Shown here: positions 43,527-51,528 of the stretch, piece by piece
How positions within the stretch are numbered: the stretch's first letter is position 1
How the letters are laid out: every line of letters starts with the position of its first letter
Source: Streptomyces roseoviridis
GTDB taxonomy: Bacteria; Actinomycetota; Actinomycetes; Streptomycetales; Streptomycetaceae
Length of the DNA: 64,000 bases
Direction: 5' to 3'
Assembly (NCBI RefSeq): GCF_039535235.1
Contig: NZ_BAAAWU010000001.1
Span: 3,162,001-3,226,000, forward strand
Position numbers and translations under genes: made by a program
The notes under the pieces: model-generated
What the model saw: only the letters and a program-made list of their open reading frames with translations
Databases searched by the model: none
Told to the model about the DNA's origin: nothing

Positions 43527-43598
43527 ATCCGGATGGGGCCAGGCTAGCCCCGCACCCCTGGACCGACAAGGACCGGCCCTCTACGCTCTCGGCACGAT

Positions 43599-43613
43599 CT
43601 GACGCATCGTCAG
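43599..43613. promoter_or_regulatory. CTGAC-N5-GTCAG operator, acyl-CoA ligase
   Basis: CTGACGCATCGTCAG has perfect arms and lies 17 bp before the AMP-forming ligase start, next to its AAAGGAG ribosome site. Confidence 0.7.
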
Positions 43614-43629
43614 CCAAAGGAGTACGGGC

Positions 43630-45141
43630 ATGCCCGAGACGGAGCACGAGACCGCGTACGCCCTGGGCACCTCCCGCACCCTCTGGGAACTGGTCGAGCG
43701 CCGCGCCGCCCTCACCCCCGGCCGGCCCGTCCTCCTCCAGGGCGACCGCACCCTCACCTTCGGCGAGCTCCGCGACCACGCCGAGCGCTGCGCCGCCGGC
43801 CTGCACGGCAGGGGCGTGCGCCCCGGCACCGTCGTCGCCTGGCAGCTGCCCACCCGCATCGAGACGGCCGTGCTCTCCTTCGCGCTCGCCCGCCTCGGCG
43901 CCGTGCAGTCCCCCGTCATCCCCTTCCACCGGGACCGGGAGGTCGGCTTCGCCCTGCGCGAGTCCGGCGCCGAGTTCTTCGCCGTCCCCGGCGTGTGGCG
44001 CGGCTTCGACCACACCGCGATGGCCCGCCGGCTCGGCGCGCGCGGGATCTTCGAGGCGTACGGATCCCTGCCCGACGGCGACCCGGCCGTCCTGCCGCCG
44101 CCGCCCGCGTCCGGCACCGACGTCCGCTGGATCTACTGGACCTCCGGCACCACCTCCGACCCCAAGGGCGTGCTGCACACCGACCGCTCGCTCATCGCCG
44201 GCGGCTCCTGCCTCGCCCACGCCCTGCGCCTGACCGCCGACGACGTCGGCTCGATGGCCTTCCCGTACGCGCACATCGCCGGGCCCGACTACACGGTCAT
44301 GCTGCTGCTGTACGGGTTTCCCGCCGTCATGTTCGAGCAGTTCGCGCTGCCGGAAGCCCTGGAGGAGTACCGCAGGCACGGCGTGACCGTCGCCGGCGGG
44401 TCCACCGCCTTCTACACGATGTTCCTCGCCGAGCAGCGCCGTCGGCCGGGCGAACCGGTCATCCCGACCCTGCGGCTCCTCGCGGGCGGCGGGGCGCCCA
44501 AGCCGCCGGAGGTCTACCACGCGGTCGTGCGCGAGCTCGGCTGCCGGCTGACGCACGGGTACGGCATGACCGAGGTCCCCATGGTCACCATGGGCGACCC
44601 GGAGGACAGCGCGGAGAACCTGGCGACGACGGAGGGCCGCCCGCCCGCCGGCATGGAGATACGCATCGCGGCGGACGGCGAGGTCCGGCTGCGCGGCGAG
44701 GCCGTCTGCCGCGGCTACCTGGACCCGGCGCAGACCGCCGCCGCCTTCGACGAGGAGGGCTTCCTGCGCACCGGCGACCTCGGGCACCTGACCGCCAGTG
44801 GTCATCTGGTCCTGACCGGGCGCCTCAAGGACGTGATCATCCGCAAGGGCGAGAACGTCTCCGCCAAGGAGATCGAGGACCTCCTGCACACCCACCCGGA
44901 CGTCGCGGACGCGGCGGTCATCGGCCTGCCGGACGCGGAGCGCGGCGAGCGGGTGTGCGCGGTGGTCGAACAGGCCGCGGGCACCGAACCCCTCACCCTG
45001 GAGGCGGTGACGGCGTTCCTGCGCGGCGCGGGGCTCGCGGTGTTCAAGCTGCCGGAGCAGCTGGAGGTGGTGGAGGCGCTGCCGAGGAACGAGACGCTGC
45101 GCAAGGTGCTCAAGTACAAGCTGCGCGAGCGGTATTCCTGA
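43630..45141 (+). CDS. AMP-forming acyl-CoA synthetase/ligase
   Basis: A 503-residue ANL-superfamily ligase activating a carboxylic acid through an acyl-AMP. The P-loop is YWTSGTTSDPKGVLHT; GYGMTEVPMVTMG, FLRTGDLG and GRLKDVIIRKGENVSAKEIE are the later core motifs. The catalytic Lys is in the terminal NETLRKVLKYKL. The branch resembles cyclohexanecarboxylate/FadD-like ligases. The ATG at 43630 has AAAGGAG upstream. It is divergent from the amidohydrolase-dehydrogenase operon, and both promoters have the shared operator. Confidence 0.92.
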   Translation: MPETEHETAYALGTSRTLWELVERRAALTPGRPVLLQGDRTLTFGELRDHAERCAAGLHGRGVRPGTVVAWQLPTRIETAVLSFALARLGAVQSPVIPFHRDREVGFALRESGAEFFAVPGVWRGFDHTAMARRLGARGIFEAYGSLPDGDPAVLPPPPASGTDVRWIYWTSGTTSDPKGVLHTDRSLIAGGSCLAHALRLTADDVGSMAFPYAHIAGPDYTVMLLLYGFPAVMFEQFALPEALEEYRRHGVTVAGGSTAFYTMFLAEQRRRPGEPVIPTLRLLAGGGAPKPPEVYHAVVRELGCRLTHGYGMTEVPMVTMGDPEDSAENLATTEGRPPAGMEIRIAADGEVRLRGEAVCRGYLDPAQTAAAFDEEGFLRTGDLGHLTASGHLVLTGRLKDVIIRKGENVSAKEIEDLLHTHPDVADAAVIGLPDAERGERVCAVVEQAAGTEPLTLEAVTAFLRGAGLAVFKLPEQLEVVEALPRNETLRKVLKYKLRERYS

Positions 45142-45155
45142 GCCGTACGGGCGCG

Positions 45156-45836
45156 CTACGCGGCCAGCCGCGCGAGGCTCTCGTACGCGCCCGCCAGGGA
45201 CTTCTCCGCCAGCGGCTTCAGGGCCGCCATCTGCGGCACCACCGCGGCCAGGGTCAGCTCGGCGTGGACGAAGGTCAGGTCGTCGGCGAGACCGATGGCG
45301 CCGAACACGGAGCGCAGGTACGGCTCCTGGTGGTCCATGCCCTCGCGCGGGGTGCCGGGGGCGTAGGAACCGCCGCGGGCCGTGACCACGACGACCGTCT
45401 TGCCGCCGAGCAGGGCGGGGCCGCCACCGGGGGTCACCAGGTGGGCCGGGGTGACCAGGCGGTCCAGCCACGCCTTGACCGTCGAGGGGATCGCGTAGTT
45501 GTACATGGGCGCGCCGAGGACGATCGCTGTCGCCGCCCGCACCTCGGCGGTCAGCGCCTCGCTGAGCGCCCGTTCGGCCGGGGACGCGCCGTGGTGCTCG
45601 CCTCGGCCGTCACCGGGACCCCCACCGGGGCCTTCGCCGTCGAGCAGGGCTTCACGGACGGCGTGGGTGAGGTGGGGCACGGGCTCGGCGGCCAGGTCAC
45701 GGTAGGCGTAGCCGCCGGCTGGGTGGGCGCGGCGCCACTCGTGCGCGAAGTGGGCGGTCAGCTCGCGGGTGACGGAGCCGGCCGGGCGGATGCTGGCGTC
45801 GAGGTGCAGGAGGGACCCCTGCGCGGGGGAAGTCAT
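45156..45836 (-). CDS. FMN-dependent NADH-azoreductase-like protein
   Basis: A 226-residue flavodoxin-fold quinone reductase. It has the N-terminal LLHLDASIRPAGSVTREL (FMN phosphate site), LGAPMYNYAIPSTVKAWLDR, and TARGGSYAPGTPREGMDHQEPYL, which match AzoR. A Gly/Asp-rich insertion (GEGPGGGPGDGRGEHHG) sits near residue 72. It reduces quinones or azo dyes with NADH. The ATG at 45836 gives family length. It is convergent with the acyl-CoA ligase, 14 bp apart. Confidence 0.9.
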   Translation of the reverse strand: MTSPAQGSLLHLDASIRPAGSVTRELTAHFAHEWRRAHPAGGYAYRDLAAEPVPHLTHAVREALLDGEGPGGGPGDGRGEHHGASPAERALSEALTAEVRAATAIVLGAPMYNYAIPSTVKAWLDRLVTPAHLVTPGGGPALLGGKTVVVVTARGGSYAPGTPREGMDHQEPYLRSVFGAIGLADDLTFVHAELTLAAVVPQMAALKPLAEKSLAGAYESLARLAA

Positions 45837-45990
45837 GCGCCGACCGTAGGGATTGCCGTCGAGGGCAAGGCAAGACGGCGCGGGGGCCGCCCGGAAGGCC
45901 GGGGGTGCGGAAGCCCAGGCGTCGGGAGACGTGGCAGGGCGGGAGGCCCGGCGGGCTGGGGCTTCGGGCCGGGAGCTCCGGGCCGGGGCT

Positions 45991-46365
45991 TCAGGCGGAG
46001 AGGGGCTCGGTCGTCTCGTCGAGGGCGGCGGGCACGTCCTCGTACACCTCGAAGAGACGGCGGACGCCGAGCGCGGCGAGCACCCGGTTGACGTGCGCCC
46101 CGTCCTCGGCACCGCGCGCGGGCAGGATCAGCCGCAGCCGGCCGCCGCAGGAGCGCATCAGGCGGCGGGAGGCGACCAGGACGCCGACGCCGCTGGAATC
46201 GCAGAAGCGGACCGCCGACAGGTCGAGGACGACGTCGTGACGGCCCCCGGCGACGGCCGCGTGGACGCGTCTGCGGATCACCGGCGAGCTCACCAGGTCC
46301 AGTTCACCGCTGATCCGCAGCACGGTCCATGGGTCCTGCTCGGCCTCGTCGACCTGAATCGTCAC
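45991..46365 (-). CDS. STAS-domain anti-sigma factor antagonist
   Basis: A 124-residue SpoIIAA/RsbV-like protein. The phosphorylatable Ser lies in VRFCDSSGVGVLVA, after the strand DVVLDLSAV. It would be released from its HATPase anti-sigma partner when dephosphorylated. It diverges from an ECF sigma gene, with about 220 bp between starts. The start is GTG at 46365. Confidence 0.88.
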   Translation of the reverse strand: MTIQVDEAEQDPWTVLRISGELDLVSSPVIRRRVHAAVAGGRHDVVLDLSAVRFCDSSGVGVLVASRRLMRSCGGRLRLILPARGAEDGAHVNRVLAALGVRRLFEVYEDVPAALDETTEPLSA

Positions 46366-46584
46366 GAGCGGCGCCTTTCAGACGGATCAACGCATCAAAC
46401 GGAGGCAGTCCTTCCTGTCCTCACCCGCTGCCCAGCCACCACCCGTTGAAACCCCCGCGGTCGCGCTTGTCGCTTTCCTTACCATTGGCCGTCCCGTCAA
46501 GGGCGCACTTGCGGCAAAGAGAGGTGCGCCGGAGCCGGGCGCATTACTTTGGAGGAGAACTCGGGTCGGTCGGGAGGGCTTCGG

Positions 46585-47172
46585 ATGGCGGCGAAGGACA
46601 CACCACCGCGCTGGGACCGCAGGATGCAGCAGCGGCTGGCGCGCGGTGAGGCGGCCGCGCTCGGCGAGCTCTACGACCGGTTCGCCTCCCTCGTGCACAG
46701 CCTGGCGCACCGCGTGCTCGACGACGACGAGGCCGCCGACCAGGTCACCCGCGAGGTCTTCGGCTACATCTGGGAGAACCCCGACGCCTACGATCCGAAG
46801 CAGGGCAACATGCGGGCGTGGGTGGCCCGGCTGACCCAGCGGCAGGCCGTGCACCGGCTGCGGCAGTCCGAGGCGGTGGCGTACGCGGAGCGCGGCGAGG
46901 GCTCGGCCGAGGAGCTGGAGCAGAAGGTGCGGCGGGCGTCGGTGGCGGCCCGCGCCGACTACATCGTGACGTCCATGCCGACGCCGCTGCGGCAGGCTCT
47001 GGAGCTGGCGTACTTCCAGCGCCGGGACTACCGGCAGACGGCGGCGGACCTCGGGGTGACGGAGGACGAGGCGCGGCGCCGGCTGCGGCTCGGGCTCCAG
47101 CTCCTGTCGACGGCCAACACCCGGCCGCTGGAGGGCTCCTCGCCGCCGGGCGGCTACGGGCGGTCGCTGTGA
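46585..47172 (+). CDS. ECF-type RNA polymerase sigma factor
   Basis: A 195-residue extracytoplasmic-function sigma factor. Region 2 contains ELYDRFASLVHSLAHRVLDD and the core-binding VFGYIWENPDAYDPKQGN; region 4 has PTPLRQALELAYFQRRDYRQTAADLGVTEDEARRRL. The ATG at 46585 is chosen because GGGAGGG lies 7 nt upstream; a TTG at 46549 is less likely. The next gene, a zinc-finger partner, overlaps its stop (GTGA), the usual sigma/anti-sigma layout. Confidence 0.9.
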   Translation: MAAKDTPPRWDRRMQQRLARGEAAALGELYDRFASLVHSLAHRVLDDDEAADQVTREVFGYIWENPDAYDPKQGNMRAWVARLTQRQAVHRLRQSEAVAYAERGEGSAEELEQKVRRASVAARADYIVTSMPTPLRQALELAYFQRRDYRQTAADLGVTEDEARRRLRLGLQLLSTANTRPLEGSSPPGGYGRSL

Positions 47173-48486
47173 GCGGGGCGAACGACGACCACGAGGAGGT
47201 CGCACGCGCCCCGTGGATACCGGGTCCGCGCCCGGCGGCGGACGACCACGCGGACCTGAGCTCTCCCTTTCAGGGCTTGCCGCCCGTGCGGGACCCGGAG
47301 CCGGGTCCCGCACCGGCACCGGGTCCGGCACCGGGTCCGGAGCCCGCCGCTGTCGCTGAGCCGGAGCCCGTTCCGGTGGCGGAGCCGCTGCCCCACCGGG
47401 TGCTCAAGTCCCTGCTGGGGGCCTGGGCGCTGTCGGCGTGTTCGGCGGAGGAGACCCGGGCCGTCGAGGAGCACCTCACCGAGTGCGCCCCGTGCGCGGA
47501 CGAGGCGCTGCGGCTGCGGGACGCGGTCGGGCTGCTGCACGCCGAGCGTGACCTGGACCTCGACCCGCTGCTGCGCTCCCGCGTCCTGGAGAACTGTCTG
47601 GGCCGGCGCCCCGCCCGGATCCCCGTCCCCCACGTGGGCGACGCCGTACGACGCGGAGACCGCCCGGCTCGACGCGCTGCTGCGCGACATCGGGGAGTCG
47701 GAGTGGCACGCGCCGGTGCGGCTGAAGTGGTTCGAGGGCGAGCGCCGGGTGAACCGGAAGACGACGGTGGCCGGGGTGATCGGGCACCTCCTCGCCGTGG
47801 ACGGCCTGGTGGCCGCCTCCCTCGGTCTGGACGACCCGCTGGGCGCGGTGGCGGCGGAGACCTCGCCGACCGAGCGGACCGAGATCTGGTGGAGCGGCTC
47901 CCACCGGCCGCCGACCCGCACGGTGCGCGAGCCGTGGCGCGACCAGAGCCACGCCCTGATCCGCACGGCCTCCTTCGCGGGGCGCGGGGTGGCGGACCTG
48001 ACGGTGACCTACGGGGACTTCGCGCTGCCGCTGCGGGACTCGCTCCTGGAGCGGGCCTTCGAGTGCTGGGTCCACGCGGAGGACATCGCGAACGCGGTGG
48101 CCTACCCCTACGAGCCGCCCAGCGGGGCGCACCTGCACGGGATGATCGACCTCGCGGCGCGGCTGCTGCCGGCGGCCCTCGCCGGGCGCCGTCGGGCGGG
48201 GCTCGCCGCGCCGCCCCGCGAGCTGGTGACGGCGGGCGCGCCCGGCCGCTCCCTCCACCTGGAGATCGAGGGCGCGGGCGGCGGCCACTGGTACATCGCC
48301 CTGGACTCCCCGGCCGCCCTCGGCTCCCACGAGCACGCGGTGGCGCAGGTCGCCATGGACGGCGTCGAGTTCTGCCAGCTGGTCGCGGGCCACGTCCCTC
48401 CGGAGGAGGCGGCCGCCGGCCAGGACGGCGACCGCGAGGCCATCCGCGACGTCCTCTTCGCGGCGGCGTCCCTGAGCCGCATGTAG
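47169..48486 (+). pseudogene. Zinc-finger / mycothiol-isomerase-like anti-sigma protein, frameshifted
   Basis: Reading from GTG 47169, the first frame gives a Pro-rich N-terminus and an anti-sigma zinc finger (EEHLTECAPCADEA, H-x3-C-x2-C). Near 47631 it switches: frame 1 ends its homology at PARIPVPHV, while the next frame continues TWATPYDAETARLDALLRDI to the stop at 48486. That part is a maleylpyruvate-isomerase/DinB-type N-terminal domain plus C-terminal domain. A C5 run at 47627-47631 is the likely indel; deleting one base restores one 439-codon frame. It could be a sequencing error, a true frameshift mutation or slippage. Confidence 0.8.
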
Positions 48487-48573
48487 CGGCGCGGAGCCTG
48501 GTCCTCGCGACCGGGCTCGCACAGCGGACCGGGGGCGACGGCTCCGCGGCCAGGCGCCCCGCCCCGGCAGGGG

Positions 48574-49425
48574 CTACGCGAAGACGACCGTGCGGCGGCC
48601 GTTCAGGAGGATGCGGTGTTCCGCGTGCCACTTCACCGCTCGGGCCAGCGCCTGGCACTCCACGTCCCGCCCGATCGCCACCAGCTGGTCCGGCGTCACC
48701 TCGTGGCCCACGCGCTCGACCTCCTGCTCGATGATCGGCCCCTCGTCGAGGTCGGCCGTCACGTAGTGGGCGGTGGCGCCGATCAGCTTCACGCCGCGGG
48801 CGTGGGCCTGGTGGTAGGGCTTGGCGCCCTTGAAGCTGGGGAGGAAGGAGTGGTGGATGTTGATGATCCGGCCCGACAGCCGCTTGCACAGGTCGTCGGA
48901 GAGGACCTGCATGTAGCGGGCGAGCACGACCAGCTCGACGTGCTCCGCGTCGATCAGCTCCAGGAGCTCCGCCTCGGCCTGCTGCTTGGTGTCCTTGGTG
49001 ACCGGGATGTGGCGGAAGGGGATGCCGTACGAGGCGACCAGCTCGGCGAAGTCGGTGTGGTTGGAGACCACGGCCACGATGTCCACCGGCAGCGCGCCGA
49101 TCCGCGAGCGGAACAGCAGGTCGTTCAGGCAGTGCCCGAACTTCGACACCATCAGGACGACGCGCATCCGCTCGTCGGCCCGGTTGATCTGCCAGTCCAT
49201 CGCGAAGGAGTCGCCCACGGCGGCGAAGCTCGCCCGCAGCTTGTCCACCGTGACGGGGGCCTCGGCCGAGAAGTGGACCCGCATGAAGAAGAGACCCGTG
49301 TCACGGTCTCCGAACTGCTGGCTGTCCTCGATGTTGCATCCCGTGATGAAGAGGTAGCTCGACACGGCGTGCACGATGCCCTGCTTGTCGGGGCACGAAA
49401 GGGTGAGGACGTACTGGTCGGTCAT
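48574..49425 (-). CDS. purU: Formyltetrahydrofolate deformylase
   Basis: A 283-residue enzyme hydrolysing 10-formyl-THF to formate and THF, which balances one-carbon pools. An N-terminal ACT domain (LTLSCPDKQGIVHAVSSYLF) is followed by the formyltransferase domain with RYMQVLSDDL, INIHHSFLPSFKGAKPYHQA (catalytic His) and DLDEGPIIEQ (Asp). The start and length are standard. It is a single gene with SCO4402-family protein upstream on the same strand. Confidence 0.95.
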   Translation of the reverse strand: MTDQYVLTLSCPDKQGIVHAVSSYLFITGCNIEDSQQFGDRDTGLFFMRVHFSAEAPVTVDKLRASFAAVGDSFAMDWQINRADERMRVVLMVSKFGHCLNDLLFRSRIGALPVDIVAVVSNHTDFAELVASYGIPFRHIPVTKDTKQQAEAELLELIDAEHVELVVLARYMQVLSDDLCKRLSGRIINIHHSFLPSFKGAKPYHQAHARGVKLIGATAHYVTADLDEGPIIEQEVERVGHEVTPDQLVAIGRDVECQALARAVKWHAEHRILLNGRRTVVFA

Positions 49426-49485
49426 CCGACTAGCCTGCCACAACGGAGAGCGCCGGAAGTCCGGCCGTCCGTCAGACGGAACGCG

Positions 49486-50022
49486 TCACGACCGGGTCAT
49501 GATACGGAGCACTTCCAGTGAGCGCGGCGGGGTGTCCGGGTCCTCGCCGTCGGCCGTCGCCATCCGTACGTGCGCCTCGCGGGCGGCCCGTACGGCCTCG
49601 GGCCAGGCGTGGTGCTCCAGATACGCGGAGACGGGGGCGTCCGCTCCGACCTGGTGCATGATCCGCAGCACCCGCAGCACGGCCACGTCGACGAGCGCGG
49701 CCTCGCCCGAGTCGCGGAAGATCGTCCCCACGTACTTCTCGGCGGACCAGTTGTCCAGCCAGGTGTCCTCCACGAGTCGGTAGACGGCGTCGGTGACGTC
49801 GCCGTACCCCTCCTGGCCGGCCAGCCAGGTCGTCTCGTGGAACCCCGGGTCGGAGAGCATGTGCAGCGCGGAGCGCACGTTGGCGCGCCAGCGCCACCAC
49901 GGCATGTCGTTGAGCGGCATGCCGCCCATGGTGGAGGAGCGACGGCCGCGACGGGAAGAGTTCACCGAGCCGGAGGTGGGGGTGGAGCCGGTGGAGCTGG
50001 TGGTGGACGTGGGACTGGACAT
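49486..50022 (-). CDS. SCO4402-family conserved protein
   Basis: A 178-residue protein conserved next to purU in Streptomyces, as I recall. A Ser/Thr-rich N-terminus of about 35 residues leads to the conserved core: NDMPWWRWRANVRSALHML, YGDVTDAVYRLVEDTWLDNW, and SAYLEHHAWPEAVRAAREA. The function is not known. It has no signal peptide or membrane segment. The core begins around the internal MGGMPLND; the first ATG at 50022 may be upstream of the true start. Confidence 0.85.
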   Translation of the reverse strand: MSSPTSTTSSTGSTPTSGSVNSSRRGRRSSTMGGMPLNDMPWWRWRANVRSALHMLSDPGFHETTWLAGQEGYGDVTDAVYRLVEDTWLDNWSAEKYVGTIFRDSGEAALVDVAVLRVLRIMHQVGADAPVSAYLEHHAWPEAVRAAREAHVRMATADGEDPDTPPRSLEVLRIMTRS

Positions 50023-50207
50023 CGTTCGATCGTACGTTCACCCACGGACAGCGCCCTTCGCGGGCCCGTCCCGGCCCCCGGCGGACCCCCGTCCCGCTCC
50101 GGTCCGGCCCCGGCCGCGACCTGATCACCGATGCCTGTAATTCACCTTCACGTCACCCAGCGTTGAAACGGGCTCACTCCCGCGTTACCCATGGGGCGGA
50201 AGTGTGC

Positions 50208-51485
50208 ATGCCCATGACCGGTAGGCGACTGACCTCACTCCTTGCGTACGTCTCGACAGCGGCGGCCGGAGCGTCGCTGCTCACCGGCTGTGGCGTACTC
50301 CCTGGTGCCACGGGGGGCTCCAGGGAGCCCGTCACCGTGATGACCTGGGCGCCCGACCAGACCCGCGCCACCAATATGCCCGGAATGCCCGCCATGGCCC
50401 AGGCGTACGCCCGTTGGGTCAACGCCAACGGCGGCATCGACGGCCACGAACTGCGCGTCCTCACCTGCAACGAGCAGAACACCAGCGCGGGCGCCTCCGC
50501 CTGCGCCCGCCGCGCCGTCCGCGAGGGCGCCGTCGCCGTCGTCGGCTCCTACAGCCAGAACGGGCGCGCCTTCATGGCCCCGCTGGAGGCCGCCGGCATC
50601 CCGTACATCGGGGGCTACGGCATCTCGGAGGACGAGTTCACCAGCCCGCTGTCCTACCCCGTCAACGGCGGCCAGGCCTCCCTCATCGCCGGCCACGGCA
50701 TGCAGCTCGCCGCCAGCTGCCGCACCGTCTCCCTCGTCCGCCCCGACACCATCGCCGGCGACAAGCTGCCGAACCTGCTGAACTCCGGCCTGCGCAAGGC
50801 CAGCCACCGCAGCGCCGTGGACATCCCGGCCCTCGAGGACGCCGCCGAGTACACCCAGCAGGCCAGCCGGGCCCGCAGCCGGGCCGGAGCGCAGGACGGC
50901 TGCGTCACCGCCGTCCTCGGCGAGCGCACCCAGACCTTCTTCGACTCCTTCCGCCGCCTGCCCGAACAGAAGGGCGAGAAGGACGGAGGCGGCGACACCG
51001 TCCGGATCTCCTCCGTCCTCGGCAGCGTCGGCCAGCCGGTCATCGACCGCACCGGCGGCCCGAACAGTCCCTTCGAGGGCGCCTACGTCACCGGCTGGTA
51101 CCCGGACGCCGAGCACAGGGCCTGGGAACCGATGAAGAAGGTGATCAAGGAGCACGCCTTCGTCGACAACCGGGTCGACCCGGCGGACGCGGGCGTGCAG
51201 ACGACCTGGATCGCCTACACCGTCCTGCGGCAGGTCATCGAGTCGCTGGACAGCGACCGCATCACCGCCCTGCAGATCTCCCACGCCCTCGACAAGGGCG
51301 TGACCATCGACACCGGCGGTCTCACTCCGGAACTGCGCTGGCGGTACGACGACCTGCTCGGCGCCCCCGGTTTCCCCCGGATCGTCAACCACGACGTGAC
51401 GTTCCAGGTGGTCCGCGACGGACGCCTGGTGGCCCAGAAGCCCGGCTTCGTGGACGTCGGCGAGACGGTCCTGACCGCGCCGTGA
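50208..51485 (+). CDS. Branched-chain amino-acid-type substrate-binding lipoprotein
   Basis: A 425-residue extracellular solute-binding protein of the LivJ / Peripla_BP_6 class. The signal peptide ends in lipobox LLTGCGV (Cys near 30). The two-lobe domain follows, with YARWVNANGGIDGHELRVL and VVGSYSQNGRAFMAPLEAAG. No ABC permease or ATPase gene is adjacent, so the partner transporter or a sensor role is unknown. I chose ATG 50208; ATG 50214 is also possible. Confidence 0.87.
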   Translation: MPMTGRRLTSLLAYVSTAAAGASLLTGCGVLPGATGGSREPVTVMTWAPDQTRATNMPGMPAMAQAYARWVNANGGIDGHELRVLTCNEQNTSAGASACARRAVREGAVAVVGSYSQNGRAFMAPLEAAGIPYIGGYGISEDEFTSPLSYPVNGGQASLIAGHGMQLAASCRTVSLVRPDTIAGDKLPNLLNSGLRKASHRSAVDIPALEDAAEYTQQASRARSRAGAQDGCVTAVLGERTQTFFDSFRRLPEQKGEKDGGGDTVRISSVLGSVGQPVIDRTGGPNSPFEGAYVTGWYPDAEHRAWEPMKKVIKEHAFVDNRVDPADAGVQTTWIAYTVLRQVIESLDSDRITALQISHALDKGVTIDTGGLTPELRWRYDDLLGAPGFPRIVNHDVTFQVVRDGRLVAQKPGFVDVGETVLTAP

Positions 51486-51502
51486 CGGCCGGGACCGGCG
51501 GC

Positions 51503-51524
51503 GGCCGGGACCGGTGGCCCGGCC
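51503..51524 (+). terminator. Terminator after substrate-binding lipoprotein gene
   Basis: GGCCGGG (51503-51509) pairs with CCCGGCC (51518-51524) shortly after the stop. The flanking sequence repeats GGCCGGGACCGG. The next gene is convergent. Confidence 0.5.
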
Positions 51525-51528
51525 CCGC

